Of a DNA stretch of 15,984 bases, positions 1 to 7,471 are shown piece after piece. A model generated the notes under the pieces. It worked only from the letters and a program-made list of their open reading frames with translations, did no database searches and had not been told where the DNA came from. The position numbers and the translations under genes are program-made. Where the stretch lies: positions 1 to 15,984 of the forward strand of contig JAALLB010000013.1 of NCBI GenBank assembly GCA_011087745.1. The letters run 5' to 3'. Within the stretch, counting starts at the first letter, position 1. Each line of letters begins with the position of its first letter. This DNA comes from Hyphomicrobiales bacterium. Its GTDB lineage: Bacteria; Pseudomonadota; Alphaproteobacteria; Rhizobiales; Rhizobiaceae.

Positions 1-2
1 GC

Positions 3-80
3 GTTCAAAACCTAAACTCACCAACGCATTCAGATCAAGAGTCTAGTACTGTGGAACAAGATATTTCACCGAAAAAATAA
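3..80 (+). CDS. C-terminal end of an upstream gene (partial, unknown)
   Basis: The frame beginning at base 3 is open from the window edge to a TAA at 78-80 and encodes about 25 residues ending in SSTVEQDISPKK. The tail is polar and charged, as expected for a disordered C-terminus. The other two forward frames hit stops earlier (TAA at 13-15 and TAG at 43-45). Nothing identifies the protein family, and a chance open frame of this length is possible. If real, its stop lies 173 bases before podJ, leaving room for a separate podJ promoter. Confidence 0.35.
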   Translation, partial: VQNLNSPTHSDQESSTVEQDISPKK

Positions 81-200
81 TTTTCGACGTTGCACATGTT
101 TTGTCATCGATCACATTAACGAATTGACCAACTTTTCGTAACGAAATCCTTAACAATTAACTCATTGTTTACCCTGTTTTGTAAAAGCTGTCTCTTAAGA

Positions 201-222
201 GATTCGAAAATCCACTAGAATC
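201..222 (+). promoter_or_regulatory. Candidate podJ promoter with two GANTC (CcrM) sites
   Basis: Two GANTC sites sit in the leader 32-53 bases before the podJ start: GATTC at 201-205 and GAATC at 218-222. The second overlaps TAGAAT at 216-221, one mismatch from a TATAAT -10 box. GANTC is the CcrM methylation site in alphaproteobacteria. In Caulobacter, GcrA activates a set of promoters, including podJ, in a way linked to GANTC methylation. A small palindrome, TTTCG-TAA-CGAAA, lies upstream at 134-146. There is no convincing -35 box, and the promoter assignment is inference. Confidence 0.4.
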
Positions 223-253
223 AACACAAATTAGTAAGAACAGGCTATCGCGG

Positions 254-3200
254 ATGCGCAAGGCAAGATCACAATTGAGTAAACTTACACAGCTACAAGC
301 TGGTAACCAAGGTGCGTTCGGTAATCAGGAAGGTTATCAAGCGATTGGTAGTGAAGTTGACGAAATTCAACGCCGCCTGGATGCACTGCAACTGCGCCAA
401 CCAATGCCAAACCCGGATTTTCAACAACCGCAAGCAAATCCATATGCAGCACCCAACATGCCAGTGGAAAGCCCGCATTTGCATAGAAGCCACAATGCCG
501 CCAGCCCCAAACTCGATAATATTCGCTCTGCTTTGGAACAAATGACATCCAAGTTGCAATCAATGAACAGTGCTAATGCAACTGGCAGTAACAACCAGAA
601 AGCTGTACTACAGCAAACCGACATCCTGAAGCAGCACTATAATCACATTTCTGCAGAATTGCAGGAACTGAAGAATTCGATCGCCGGTGTTGTGTCATCA
701 AGCAATTCAGAAGCAGGCCTTGAAGCAATTCAGGAGACACTTTCTGCAGATTATAGAGCCATCATGCAGGAATTGGAGCGCTCAAAAAATTCCGAGATGG
801 ACGCGTCTTTATTCTCTTCTGCTTTGGAAGCCAGCCATAAAGAGTTATCCAAGCAAATTGTTGACATGAAACAGTCCATTGATTCGACCCTGTCCAATCC
901 AAATGCTTACGCTCAAACTTTAGAAGTTAGCCATGATGACATAACCAAGCGTCTCGAAGACCTGTATCAAGCCATGCAGACATCTATTGCGACACCAGAC
1001 AGCTATGTCGATGCGATTGAAAACAACCACCAAGAGCTCTCAAAACAAATCCTGCAATTACAACAAGTGGTAGAGAACCTGGATAACGGTTCGTCCGATG
1101 CAACACCATCAGAAATCTCAAGCGTTGAAATGCGGCTTGAAGAAATTACCAGGGCAATTGTTGCGCTTTCTCTTAATGATGGCAATGTCAATAACTTGGA
1201 ACGCATTGAAGCGCGTGTTTCTGACATGGCAAAAACACTGGATGGTTTTAGTCTTCAAGCCCCAGAAGTAGATCATTCAGATTTTGAACGGCTGGAAGCC
1301 AAATTATCCGATATTCAAAATCTGATGGGTGCTGGATCTCCAGAATTTGAGAGCATGGAAGCACAGATTGGTAAACTGCCTGAAAAACTGGAAAATTTGG
1401 CATCTGTTTCAATGTCCGCTCCACTCAGTGGAGATGAAAACAATTCGCTTCTCCAGCGCATGGATGAACTTGTAGACCAAATCAGCCAGTCACAGACACA
1501 ATCGCACAGCAGCAACTCGAACGATCAGATGGCTCAGCAACTTGAGCACATATCAGCTGCTATAGATAATCTATCAACACCAAGTGGTCAGAGCGATAAT
1601 GGCAACAACGCCACGAATGAAATTATTGTTCAGCAACTTGAACAAATTGCTGGTGCAATCGATCAATTGGCGTCACCATCTTCAGAAAATCTTTCAGCTA
1701 GTGGTTTGGCTTCAATTGAACAACAATTAACTGAAATCTCCAGTCAGCTCAGTGGTGCTTCGCAAACAGGTGATATTTCACTAGATCCAATCGCAAGCCG
1801 TTTAACTGGCATCGAAGAGCAACTTGGTGCAAATCGTGACATAACTATTGAGCTTGCATCAAAAGTTGCAGAAGACGCTGTTAAAATGTCAGTTCAGGCA
1901 ATGCCAAAGATGGCAGCTGGCGACACGCAGATGGACACTAGTGTCTTAAGTTCCATGTCAGAACTTCTGGCGCAAATAAATAATAAGGCAGAGACATCCA
2001 ACTCAACAAATGTTGAAGCATTCGGTGCTGTAACTCAAACATTGGATTTGATGGTTGAAAGATTAGGCAATATTGAGACGGGCCTTTCTGGTCACGTTGG
2101 TGCTCATGCAGCAGACCAAGATCCAATTCCTGTAGCGGTTGCTGAAAACTTGGCACAACCGCCACAAGATTTTGTACCTGCAGAGTCAACTCTCGTGGCA
2201 CCTGAGCCAGAACTGGCAGTTCCAACACCAGAACCAGATCCAGAGCAAGAGCCTGTAAAAGAGGAAATGTCAAAGTCAGCACGTAATCCAGCTGCTGATT
2301 TGGTTAAAGCTGCCAGAATGGCCGCTGCATCATCTCAAGTTGATGCCCCGGTAATTGCTGAACCTGAAATTGAAACGCCTCATGCAGAATCCATTGAGCA
2401 ACAGGATTTTGAGGCCTCTGCGCAAGAAATTGCAGAACCAGAATTCAGTGATCCAGAGCCAATTGATGTAGAAACACCCGAACTGCCTGCAGATGATACA
2501 CCAGCAATGGTTATGGATCCAATGGTTGAGGGTCAAAGCAAACCAAAACAAGAAGGTGATCCTGATGTTGCATTAGAGCCAGGTTCCGGTGGGCCAGATT
2601 TGGCTGCACTAGTGCGCCAGGCAAATGAGCAACGCAAAAACAATAGAGGGTCCGGAATTGATTCCTCTGGAACCGAATTTATTGCCGCTGCACGAAGAGC
2701 AGCCCAAGCCGCTGCTCAAGAAGCTGGAGTAGTTGAAGAAGAGATTGGAGAAAAAACAAGCAAAAGCCTGTTCGCTTCTCTTCCAAGTCTATTTGCCAAG
2801 CGGAAAAAAGTAATCATTATGGCTGCAGCAGCAGCGCTGTTTGTGGTATTGGCGACAACTCTTTCTGCTAAATTCCTTGGTGGAGGTGAATCTCAAACAG
2901 CAGAAGTAGAGAATAGCGTTCAATTGGAAGAAACAGTTAGTGATGTGCCACTACAAGCATCAACGGTTCCTGCACAAAACACAGTTACACCAATTGAGAC
3001 AACTACAGAATCTGGCACCGTAGAAGAAAATGTAGATGAAGTCGCGCCTCTTGATGTTCAGCCAGATATACAGTCAGTTGCTGAAGAACAAGAAGCACCA
3101 AAATTGGCTCAAGAGGTTAATCTTGCTAGCGTCAATTTAAATGAAAATCCGGCACCAGCCAGCTTTGTGCTTGCCGATGAACTCAACTTTGTTTCAGCGG

Positions 3201-4039
3201 AATTGAAGGAAGCAGTTCAAAATGGCGAGCCCGCTGCACTTTTTGAAATTGGCAAGCGGTATACCGATGGTACCGGTACTGAAAAGAACCTTAAGAAAGC
3301 AGCTGAATGGTATGAACGCGCAGCCAATATGGGTTTTGCACCAGCACAATATATCATTGGCAACTTTAATGAAAAAGGCCTAGGGGTGGATAAAGATCCT
3401 GCAGTTGCTGCACAGTGGTATGAGCAAGCGGCGAGGGGTGGAAACATCATAGCCATGCACAACTTGGCTGTATTGACAGCTACGCCAAACGCATTATCTG
3501 CCGAGCCAAATATGAGTGAAGCATTTAAATGGTTCAGCAATGCTGCTGACTATGGGGTTCGTGATAGTCAGGTAAACGCTGGAATATTCCACACAAAAGG
3601 CTTCGGTACAGAAGTTAATTTGGTTGAAGCCTACAAATGGTTTGCTATAGCGGCAAAGGCTGGCGACAAAGATGCTGGAAACAAACGTGATGTTATTGCA
3701 AATGCAATACAACCTGACCAACTGGAAGTTGCAAAATCCCTTGTCAATGACTGGAAGCCTATGGAAGTTGTGGAAGCGGCAAATGAAGTTCCTGTTACTG
3801 AAGCATGGAAAGCACCTGAGGCAACAGTCGCAGCGCCTGCAATCAAGATAGACCGCAGCGTTATTGCACAAACTCAAATTTTGCTATCCAAGGTAGGCTT
3901 CAATGCAGGTGTAGCAGATGGTGTGATGGGCCAGAAAACCCGTAATGCAGTTGCAGCATTCCAACAAAAAGCAGGTTTGCCGGTAAACGGGCAAATCGAT
4001 AGCGAGTTTTTGAAAGCACTCAAGGCCGTAGCAATTTAA
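254..4039 (+). CDS. podJ: PodJ-type polar localization factor (Sel1 repeats, peptidoglycan-binding domain)
   Basis: This 1261-residue single-pass membrane protein has the architecture of rhizobial PodJ, a scaffold that marks the new or growing pole and recruits polarity and signalling proteins. Residues about 1-600 are coiled-coil rich, with three 32-residue repeats at 190-285 and QQLE-type repeats near 429 and 460. A disordered Pro/Glu/Ala-rich stretch follows (about 630-780). Three short Ala/Arg helices (near 678, 783 and 807) precede a membrane span at about 852-873, which follows a KRKK positive patch. The periplasmic part has an acidic linker, four Sel1 repeats (about 995-1138) and a C-terminal PG_binding_1 domain (about 1199-1261). 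The length is close to rhizobial PodJ and longer than Caulobacter PodJ (about 970). The ATG at 254 has only a weak AGG-type ribosome site. No frame break is seen. Confidence 0.9.
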   Translation: MRKARSQLSKLTQLQAGNQGAFGNQEGYQAIGSEVDEIQRRLDALQLRQPMPNPDFQQPQANPYAAPNMPVESPHLHRSHNAASPKLDNIRSALEQMTSKLQSMNSANATGSNNQKAVLQQTDILKQHYNHISAELQELKNSIAGVVSSSNSEAGLEAIQETLSADYRAIMQELERSKNSEMDASLFSSALEASHKELSKQIVDMKQSIDSTLSNPNAYAQTLEVSHDDITKRLEDLYQAMQTSIATPDSYVDAIENNHQELSKQILQLQQVVENLDNGSSDATPSEISSVEMRLEEITRAIVALSLNDGNVNNLERIEARVSDMAKTLDGFSLQAPEVDHSDFERLEAKLSDIQNLMGAGSPEFESMEAQIGKLPEKLENLASVSMSAPLSGDENNSLLQRMDELVDQISQSQTQSHSSNSNDQMAQQLEHISAAIDNLSTPSGQSDNGNNATNEIIVQQLEQIAGAIDQLASPSSENLSASGLASIEQQLTEISSQLSGASQTGDISLDPIASRLTGIEEQLGANRDITIELASKVAEDAVKMSVQAMPKMAAGDTQMDTSVLSSMSELLAQINNKAETSNSTNVEAFGAVTQTLDLMVERLGNIETGLSGHVGAHAADQDPIPVAVAENLAQPPQDFVPAESTLVAPEPELAVPTPEPDPEQEPVKEEMSKSARNPAADLVKAARMAAASSQVDAPVIAEPEIETPHAESIEQQDFEASAQEIAEPEFSDPEPIDVETPELPADDTPAMVMDPMVEGQSKPKQEGDPDVALEPGSGGPDLAALVRQANEQRKNNRGSGIDSSGTEFIAAARRAAQAAAQEAGVVEEEIGEKTSKSLFASLPSLFAKRKKVIIMAAAAALFVVLATTLSAKFLGGGESQTAEVENSVQLEETVSDVPLQASTVPAQNTVTPIETTTESGTVEENVDEVAPLDVQPDIQSVAEEQEAPKLAQEVNLASVNLNENPAPASFVLADELNFVSAELKEAVQNGEPAALFEIGKRYTDGTGTEKNLKKAAEWYERAANMGFAPAQYIIGNFNEKGLGVDKDPAVAAQWYEQAARGGNIIAMHNLAVLTATPNALSAEPNMSEAFKWFSNAADYGVRDSQVNAGIFHTKGFGTEVNLVEAYKWFAIAAKAGDKDAGNKRDVIANAIQPDQLEVAKSLVNDWKPMEVVEAANEVPVTEAWKAPEATVAAPAIKIDRSVIAQTQILLSKVGFNAGVADGVMGQKTRNAVAAFQQKAGLPVNGQIDSEFLKALKAVAI
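821..1108 (+). repeat. Three tandem 32-codon repeats inside podJ
   Basis: Residues 190-221, 222-253 and about 254-285 form three consecutive units of the pattern [A/T]-[L/I]-E-x-[S/N]-H-x-[E/D]-[L/I]-[S/T]-K-[Q/R], followed by a hydrophobic heptad. The first two also share an Asn/Pro or Thr/Pro-Asp turn and a Tyr near their ends (SNPNAYAQ and ATPDSYVD). Spacing between the first three start points is exactly 32 codons. The repeat is visible in protein rather than as perfect DNA repeats, so it is an old duplication. It probably forms evenly spaced helical segments in the cytoplasmic coiled-coil region. Confidence 0.7.
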
Positions 4040-4063
4040 CTGAGAAGCATAAAAGGTCGTTCA

Positions 4064-4453
4064 ATGAGACTTATCAAGGCAATCAGTAACGGCTTTAAGA
4101 ATTACGCAAACATCAATGGCGTATCCAACAGAGGTGATTTCTGGTTTTGGTTGCTATTTGTTTGTATTTTTCTTTGCATAACATTGATTGTTGATGGTGC
4201 ATTTTTCGGCCCGTGGATAGCAAATCTCTCTGGACAAGAAGTCATGGCCTTTGATCAAGATGCGCCAAAATGGCTTTCGCTTGTAAGTCTTTTTCTGCTG
4301 CTGATTCCAACTTTGACTGTCGCCATTAGAAGAGTTCAGGATGCAGGGTTTTCCAAATGGTGGATATTGATTGGGCTAACAATTATTGGTTGCATACCGC
4401 TCCTGATTATTTTCTTCAAAAAGGGAAAGAAACTGCACACAGAAGAAAGCTGA
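4064..4453 (+). CDS. DUF805 family membrane protein
   Basis: This 129-residue inner-membrane protein matches the DUF805 layout: a cytoplasmic N-terminus with RGDFWFW leading into a first hydrophobic segment (about 27-50), then two further spans (about 68-86 and 103-122). The family hallmark before the last span is visible as RRVQDAGFSKWW. The tail is short and basic (KKGKKLHTEES). The ATG at 4064 follows AAAGG at a normal distance and lies 24 bases after the podJ stop, so the two are probably co-transcribed. The biochemical role of DUF805 proteins is not established. The position behind podJ is suggestive of, but does not prove, an envelope function. Confidence 0.85.
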   Translation: MRLIKAISNGFKNYANINGVSNRGDFWFWLLFVCIFLCITLIVDGAFFGPWIANLSGQEVMAFDQDAPKWLSLVSLFLLLIPTLTVAIRRVQDAGFSKWWILIGLTIIGCIPLLIIFFKKGKKLHTEES

Positions 4454-4464
4454 TTTTAGGTTCT

Positions 4465-4518
4465 AAGAGCATAAAACTCTTCAATAAATTCTTGAAATTT
4501 TCTACAATGATTATGTAG
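4465..4518 (+). other. Small inverted repeats between DUF805 and the exported hydrolase gene
   Basis: The 97-base gap holds two short inverted repeats. AAGAG/CTCTT (4465-4469 and 4477-4481, loop 7) is followed by A/T-rich sequence but lacks a clean T-run, so it is at best a weak terminator. CTACA/TGTAG (4502-4506 and 4514-4518, loop 7) overlaps TACAAT at 4503-4508, which resembles a -10 box, and could be an operator for the next gene. Both stems are only 5 bp. A GATTC (GANTC) site lies at 4527-4531, just before the ribosome site. Confidence 0.25.
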
Positions 4519-4550
4519 AGGCAAGAGATTCGGAAAAAGGAGAGAGTTTT

Positions 4551-5129
4551 ATGATGAAATTCTTGAGTAAGAACTTCTTGACTGTTTTATGCACTGCAAT
4601 GGCAGTTGGTTTTACAACGTCCCAAGCACATGCAAGAACTTATATCGTAAATGGGTTAGCAAGTGCTGTTCCATTTATCGGGTATGGCATGAATAATTTG
4701 GGTAAAAAAATACCAGGTTCAAAAGTTTTCAGCTATATTACTTCCATCAAGGGCAATCGAATAATCAAGCCAAATATTTTAGCGGATATTGAAGCCAGAT
4801 ATAAACGAAATCCAAACGAACCAGTTAATCTCATCGGAATTAGCTATGGTGCTAATATGGTCAGCGATATCGCCAGCCGTTTGGCTCGAAAAGGTATACC
4901 GGTAAATTACTTGGGCATCATTGAAGGCACTTCGCTAAAGGCGATCAAATCAAATGTAAGACGCGCCCAAAATTTTATTTGTACGGGTGCTGAATGTTCC
5001 AAGCGCAGAATTGGTGTTGCCAGTGGCAATTCAGTCACCAAAATTAGTCAGTTTACCTATGATGATGGGCATATTGATCTTGGCAATAACAAAGGCGTTC
5101 ACAGTAAAATTCTTATTGGCATTCGTTAA
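4551..5129 (+). CDS. Small exported alpha/beta-hydrolase-like protein
   Basis: This 192-residue protein has a signal peptide (residues 1-28, cleavage expected after SQAHA), so it should be periplasmic or secreted. The nucleophile elbow is clear: NLIGISYGA places Ser98 in a G-x-S-x-G motif after a hydrophobic strand. The strand near the N-terminus ends in VNGLAS, where lipases often have HG. Candidate remaining triad residues are Glu125 (GIIEGTS) and His174 (DDGHIDL) or His184; this is inference. Cys144 and Cys149 could form a disulfide. The length is short for the fold, so the lid and cap are minimal. The ATG at 4551 has a strong AAGGAGAG site 6 bases upstream. The substrate is unknown; a lipase, esterase or thioesterase activity is the reasonable guess. 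It appears to be a single-gene unit. Confidence 0.75.
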   Translation: MMKFLSKNFLTVLCTAMAVGFTTSQAHARTYIVNGLASAVPFIGYGMNNLGKKIPGSKVFSYITSIKGNRIIKPNILADIEARYKRNPNEPVNLIGISYGANMVSDIASRLARKGIPVNYLGIIEGTSLKAIKSNVRRAQNFICTGAECSKRRIGVASGNSVTKISQFTYDDGHIDLGNNKGVHSKILIGIR

Positions 5130-5131
5130 AA

Positions 5132-5162
5132 CCAGTTCTTTGGGCAACTGGACCTATTATTT
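5132..5162 (+). terminator. Possible weak rho-independent terminator
   Basis: CCAGTT (5132-5137) and AACTGG (5146-5151) form a 6-bp stem with an 8-base loop, starting 3 bases after the hydrolase stop. The sequence after it is A/T-rich with TATTATTTTA but not a pure T-run. The position fits a terminator, while the short stem keeps confidence low. Confidence 0.35.
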
Positions 5163-5186
5163 TAAGCAACTGTGATGGTTCATGCA

Positions 5187-5216
5187 TTGACATTCGGTTT
5201 TTCGAGGCGCAATAAA
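5187..5216 (+). promoter_or_regulatory. Candidate sigma-70-type promoter for the TSUP operon
   Basis: A perfect TTGACA -35 box lies at 5187-5192. An AATAAA at 5211-5216 (4 of 6 matches to TATAAT) follows with an 18-base spacer. This leaves a leader of roughly 65 bases before the GTG start at 5290. No other promoter-like pair of this quality is visible in the gap 5130-5289. Confidence 0.45.
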
Positions 5217-5289
5217 CCGCAAATAACACTTGCTGGTGGCTGATGTCTTCTTGCCGGTTTTGTAATTCTCGATTTTTCTGGAGGATGCT

Positions 5290-6222
5290 GTGAGCATCTA
5301 TCTTCCTATAGCGGAAATGTCCGTTAACATCTTTATCCTTTTCGGGATGGGGGCTGCTGTTGGCTTTCTGTCAGGCATGTTTGGTGTTGGCGGCGGCTTT
5401 TTGATGACGCCACTGCTGATTTTTTACAACATTCCACCAGCTGTTGCTGTTGCAACGGAAACAAACCAGATTGTTGCCTCCTCATTTTCAGGAGCGCTTG
5501 CTCATTTTAGGAAAGGCACTGTAGACGTAAAACTCGGGATAATGCTCCTGATTGGAGGTCTATTTGGCTCGACTTTGGGTGTTTATATTTTCTCATCCTT
5601 AAGAAGCGCTGGGCAACTCGATCTTATTATTTCTATTCTCTACGTCATATTTTTAGGCTCAATCGGTACATTGATGACGATTGAAAGCCTCAACGCGATA
5701 CGTAAATCCAAAAAAGACGATGCTCCACCAAAACGCAAAACAAGCCATGATAGTTTTATACACAAGCTTCCCTTCAAGGTGCGTTTTCGCAAATCCAAGC
5801 TTTATTTAAGCGTCATTCCGGTTTTGGTACTTGGCACGCTAGTTGGTATTCTCGCTGCAATCATGGGTGTTGGCGGCGGTTTCATTATGGTGCCGGCGAT
5901 GATTTATCTTCTTCGCGTTCCAACCAATGTTGTTATCGGAACATCTTTGTTTCAGATTATCTTCGTGACGGGCTACACCACCATCATTCAGTCGGCAACC
6001 AACCAAACCGTTGATGTTGTACTTGCTTTGATCTTGATGGTTGGTGGCGTGATCGGTGCTCAATTTGGAGCGGCAGCTGGCCATAAATTAAAAGGCGAGC
6101 AGCTACGTGCACTCTTGGGGCTATTGGTCTTGGGTGTTTGTATTCGCTTGGGGTATGATCTTGTTGCAACTCCGGTCGATTTTTTCAACATTATCGGCAG
6201 CTTGGATGGGGGTGGCCACTAA
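5290..6222 (+). CDS. TauE/SafE (TSUP) family sulfite/sulfonate-type exporter
   Basis: This 310-residue integral membrane protein belongs to the TSUP family (TauE/SafE), whose members move sulfite, sulfoacetate or other organosulfur anions across the inner membrane. The internal duplication typical of the family is clear: a glycine-rich motif GVGGGFLMTP in the first half (about 32-45) and GVGGGFIMVPAMIY in the second (about 193-206). About eight hydrophobic segments are visible, with a basic cytoplasmic loop between halves (about 136-172). The GTG start is chosen because GGAGG lies 6 bases upstream; the next ATG (residue 10) has no such site. Its stop overlaps the next start (TAATG at 6220-6224), indicating translational coupling. 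The actual substrate cannot be read from the sequence. Confidence 0.9.
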   Translation: MSIYLPIAEMSVNIFILFGMGAAVGFLSGMFGVGGGFLMTPLLIFYNIPPAVAVATETNQIVASSFSGALAHFRKGTVDVKLGIMLLIGGLFGSTLGVYIFSSLRSAGQLDLIISILYVIFLGSIGTLMTIESLNAIRKSKKDDAPPKRKTSHDSFIHKLPFKVRFRKSKLYLSVIPVLVLGTLVGILAAIMGVGGGFIMVPAMIYLLRVPTNVVIGTSLFQIIFVTGYTTIIQSATNQTVDVVLALILMVGGVIGAQFGAAAGHKLKGEQLRALLGLLVLGVCIRLGYDLVATPVDFFNIIGSLDGGGH

Positions 6223-7004
6223 TGCAAAAATCACTCCGTCTATTCGTCTTTGCAACCATCATGATGTTTACAGCAATTTTGCCGTCAAAGGCAGAATCGC
6301 TACAAATGGGTATTTCTGTTGATCAGGTGCCGGTCAGCTCAAGTTTTGATGGTGCAAAAATTGCAATTTTTGGTTCGATCGAAACCAAAGACCAGGCAGC
6401 GCTTTATCGCGGTGAGTATGATGTGGTGGTTCGGGTTGAAGGCGCGCCAGAAGATGTAGTAATCCGCAAAAAGGAACGCATCGGTGGGATTTGGATTAAC
6501 AACCAATCTGAAAACTACGAGGCCGTTCCTTCGTTCTATTCCATTTTATCAGCTCGTCCTTTAAATCTGATTGCAAATTCAATTGTTCTTTCACCGATTA
6601 GCCTTGGTATTAATAATCTTGGCAAGAATATCCCGGTGGAGGGCGAAAAAAAATTGATAATGAATCCAGGCGAATTTTCTGACGCATTGCTCAGGCTTCG
6701 AATTGAACAGGATTTATTCTCTGAAATTCCAGGGACATTAAAACAATTGAGTCCAAGCCTGTTTCGGGCAACATTGGATATTCCGGCAAATGTACCAATT
6801 GGTGAACATACCGTAACAGCTTACCTGTTTCGCAAAGGCGAAATCTTGGGAACAAATAGATCCAGCTTTACAATTGAAAAAATTGGTTTCGAGAGATGGA
6901 TTTATGATTTAGCCCATGAACATGGTATTTTATACGGCATCATGGTGGTGCTAATAGCCATATTTACCGCATGGGCTGCGAACGCTATTTTCCGCAAGAG
7001 TTAA
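6222..7004 (+). CDS. TIGR02186-type periplasmic protein with C-terminal membrane anchor
   Basis: This 260-residue protein has an N-terminal signal peptide (about 1-24, cleavage near PSKA/ES), a periplasmic beta-rich domain and one C-terminal span (about 232-254) ending in the short basic tail FRKS. Opening strands such as ISVDQVPVSSSFDG and IAIFGSIE match the conserved alphaproteobacterial TIGR02186 family, which is usually found beside a TauE/SafE exporter, as here. The start overlaps the exporter stop by one base, so the two are made together. The function is unknown; a periplasmic partner or gate for the exporter is inferred from pairing and topology. No metal-binding cysteine or histidine cluster is visible. 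DUF3429 follows 17 bases later. Confidence 0.8.
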   Translation: MQKSLRLFVFATIMMFTAILPSKAESLQMGISVDQVPVSSSFDGAKIAIFGSIETKDQAALYRGEYDVVVRVEGAPEDVVIRKKERIGGIWINNQSENYEAVPSFYSILSARPLNLIANSIVLSPISLGINNLGKNIPVEGEKKLIMNPGEFSDALLRLRIEQDLFSEIPGTLKQLSPSLFRATLDIPANVPIGEHTVTAYLFRKGEILGTNRSSFTIEKIGFERWIYDLAHEHGILYGIMVVLIAIFTAWAANAIFRKS

Positions 7005-7021
7005 TAAAGAGGAGTTGCAAT

Positions 7022-7464
7022 TTGCTTGAAAACAAAACAGCAAATTTAGCTTGGGGTCTCTCATTAGTCGGCTTTATTCCTTTCGCTATTTTAGCTGTGG
7101 GGCTTTATGCACTGGGAACTGGCAATGAGCTTTTCACCAGTCTTTTTGATATGTTCAAAGTCTGGTCTGCAATTATTTTATCTTTTCTTGGCGGCATTCG
7201 TTGGGGTTTTGCGATTGCCAATGAACCACTCGAGAATAAAAACCTGCTTTTCTCAGTGGTGCATCCATACTGGCATGGTTCGCGTTATTGCTTCCAGATG
7301 CCTATACCATTCTGACCTTGCTGGTTCTATTTTGTTTGCATGGCGTTTGGGATAGTTTCTATATCAACAAGGCTAAGGTTGCGCCCTGGTTTGGCAAAAT
7401 TAGGATTACCCTGACATTCCTGGTTGCTGCAGCCCATATAGCTGTATTATTCGCTGTCGCATAA
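7022..7464 (+). pseudogene. DUF3429 family membrane protein, split by one frameshift
   Basis: The first frame (from a TTG at 7022, with AGAGGAG at 7008-7014) encodes a DUF3429 N-terminus with the family motif ILSFLGGIRWG, then loses homology after about 7251 and stops at 7315. The next frame continues with LSGASILAWFALLLPDAYT, LHGVWDSFY and a last hydrophobic span to TAA at 7464. Adding one T to the TTTT at 7248-7251 joins them into about 147 residues with four to five spans, the normal family length. An ATG candidate does not exist near the start, so TTG with a good ribosome site is preferred. It is third in the exporter operon. Function of DUF3429 is unknown. The break may be a sequencing error rather than a true lesion. 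Confidence 0.75.
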
Positions 7465-7471
7465 ACCGGTA

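Noticed and set aside
150..161. CtrA binding site upstream of podJ (TTAACAATTAAC)
   Set aside because: The two TTAA elements are separated by 3 bases, not the 7 of the full CtrA box, and only an imperfect half-site remains, so it is not called.
821..1108. A CRISPR-like or other DNA repeat array
   Set aside because: The 96-base units are conserved only in protein sequence within an open coding frame and have no spacer structure.
1938..2282. 114-codon minus-strand frame rich in Leu/Val
   Set aside because: Its low-complexity composition is explained by reading the Pro/Glu-rich podJ linker backwards.
3217..3877. Two minus-strand open frames (107 and 127 codons) opposite the Sel1 repeats of podJ
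   Set aside because: They mirror the repeat-rich coding strand, are Cys/Phe-rich, lack start signals, and overlap each other.
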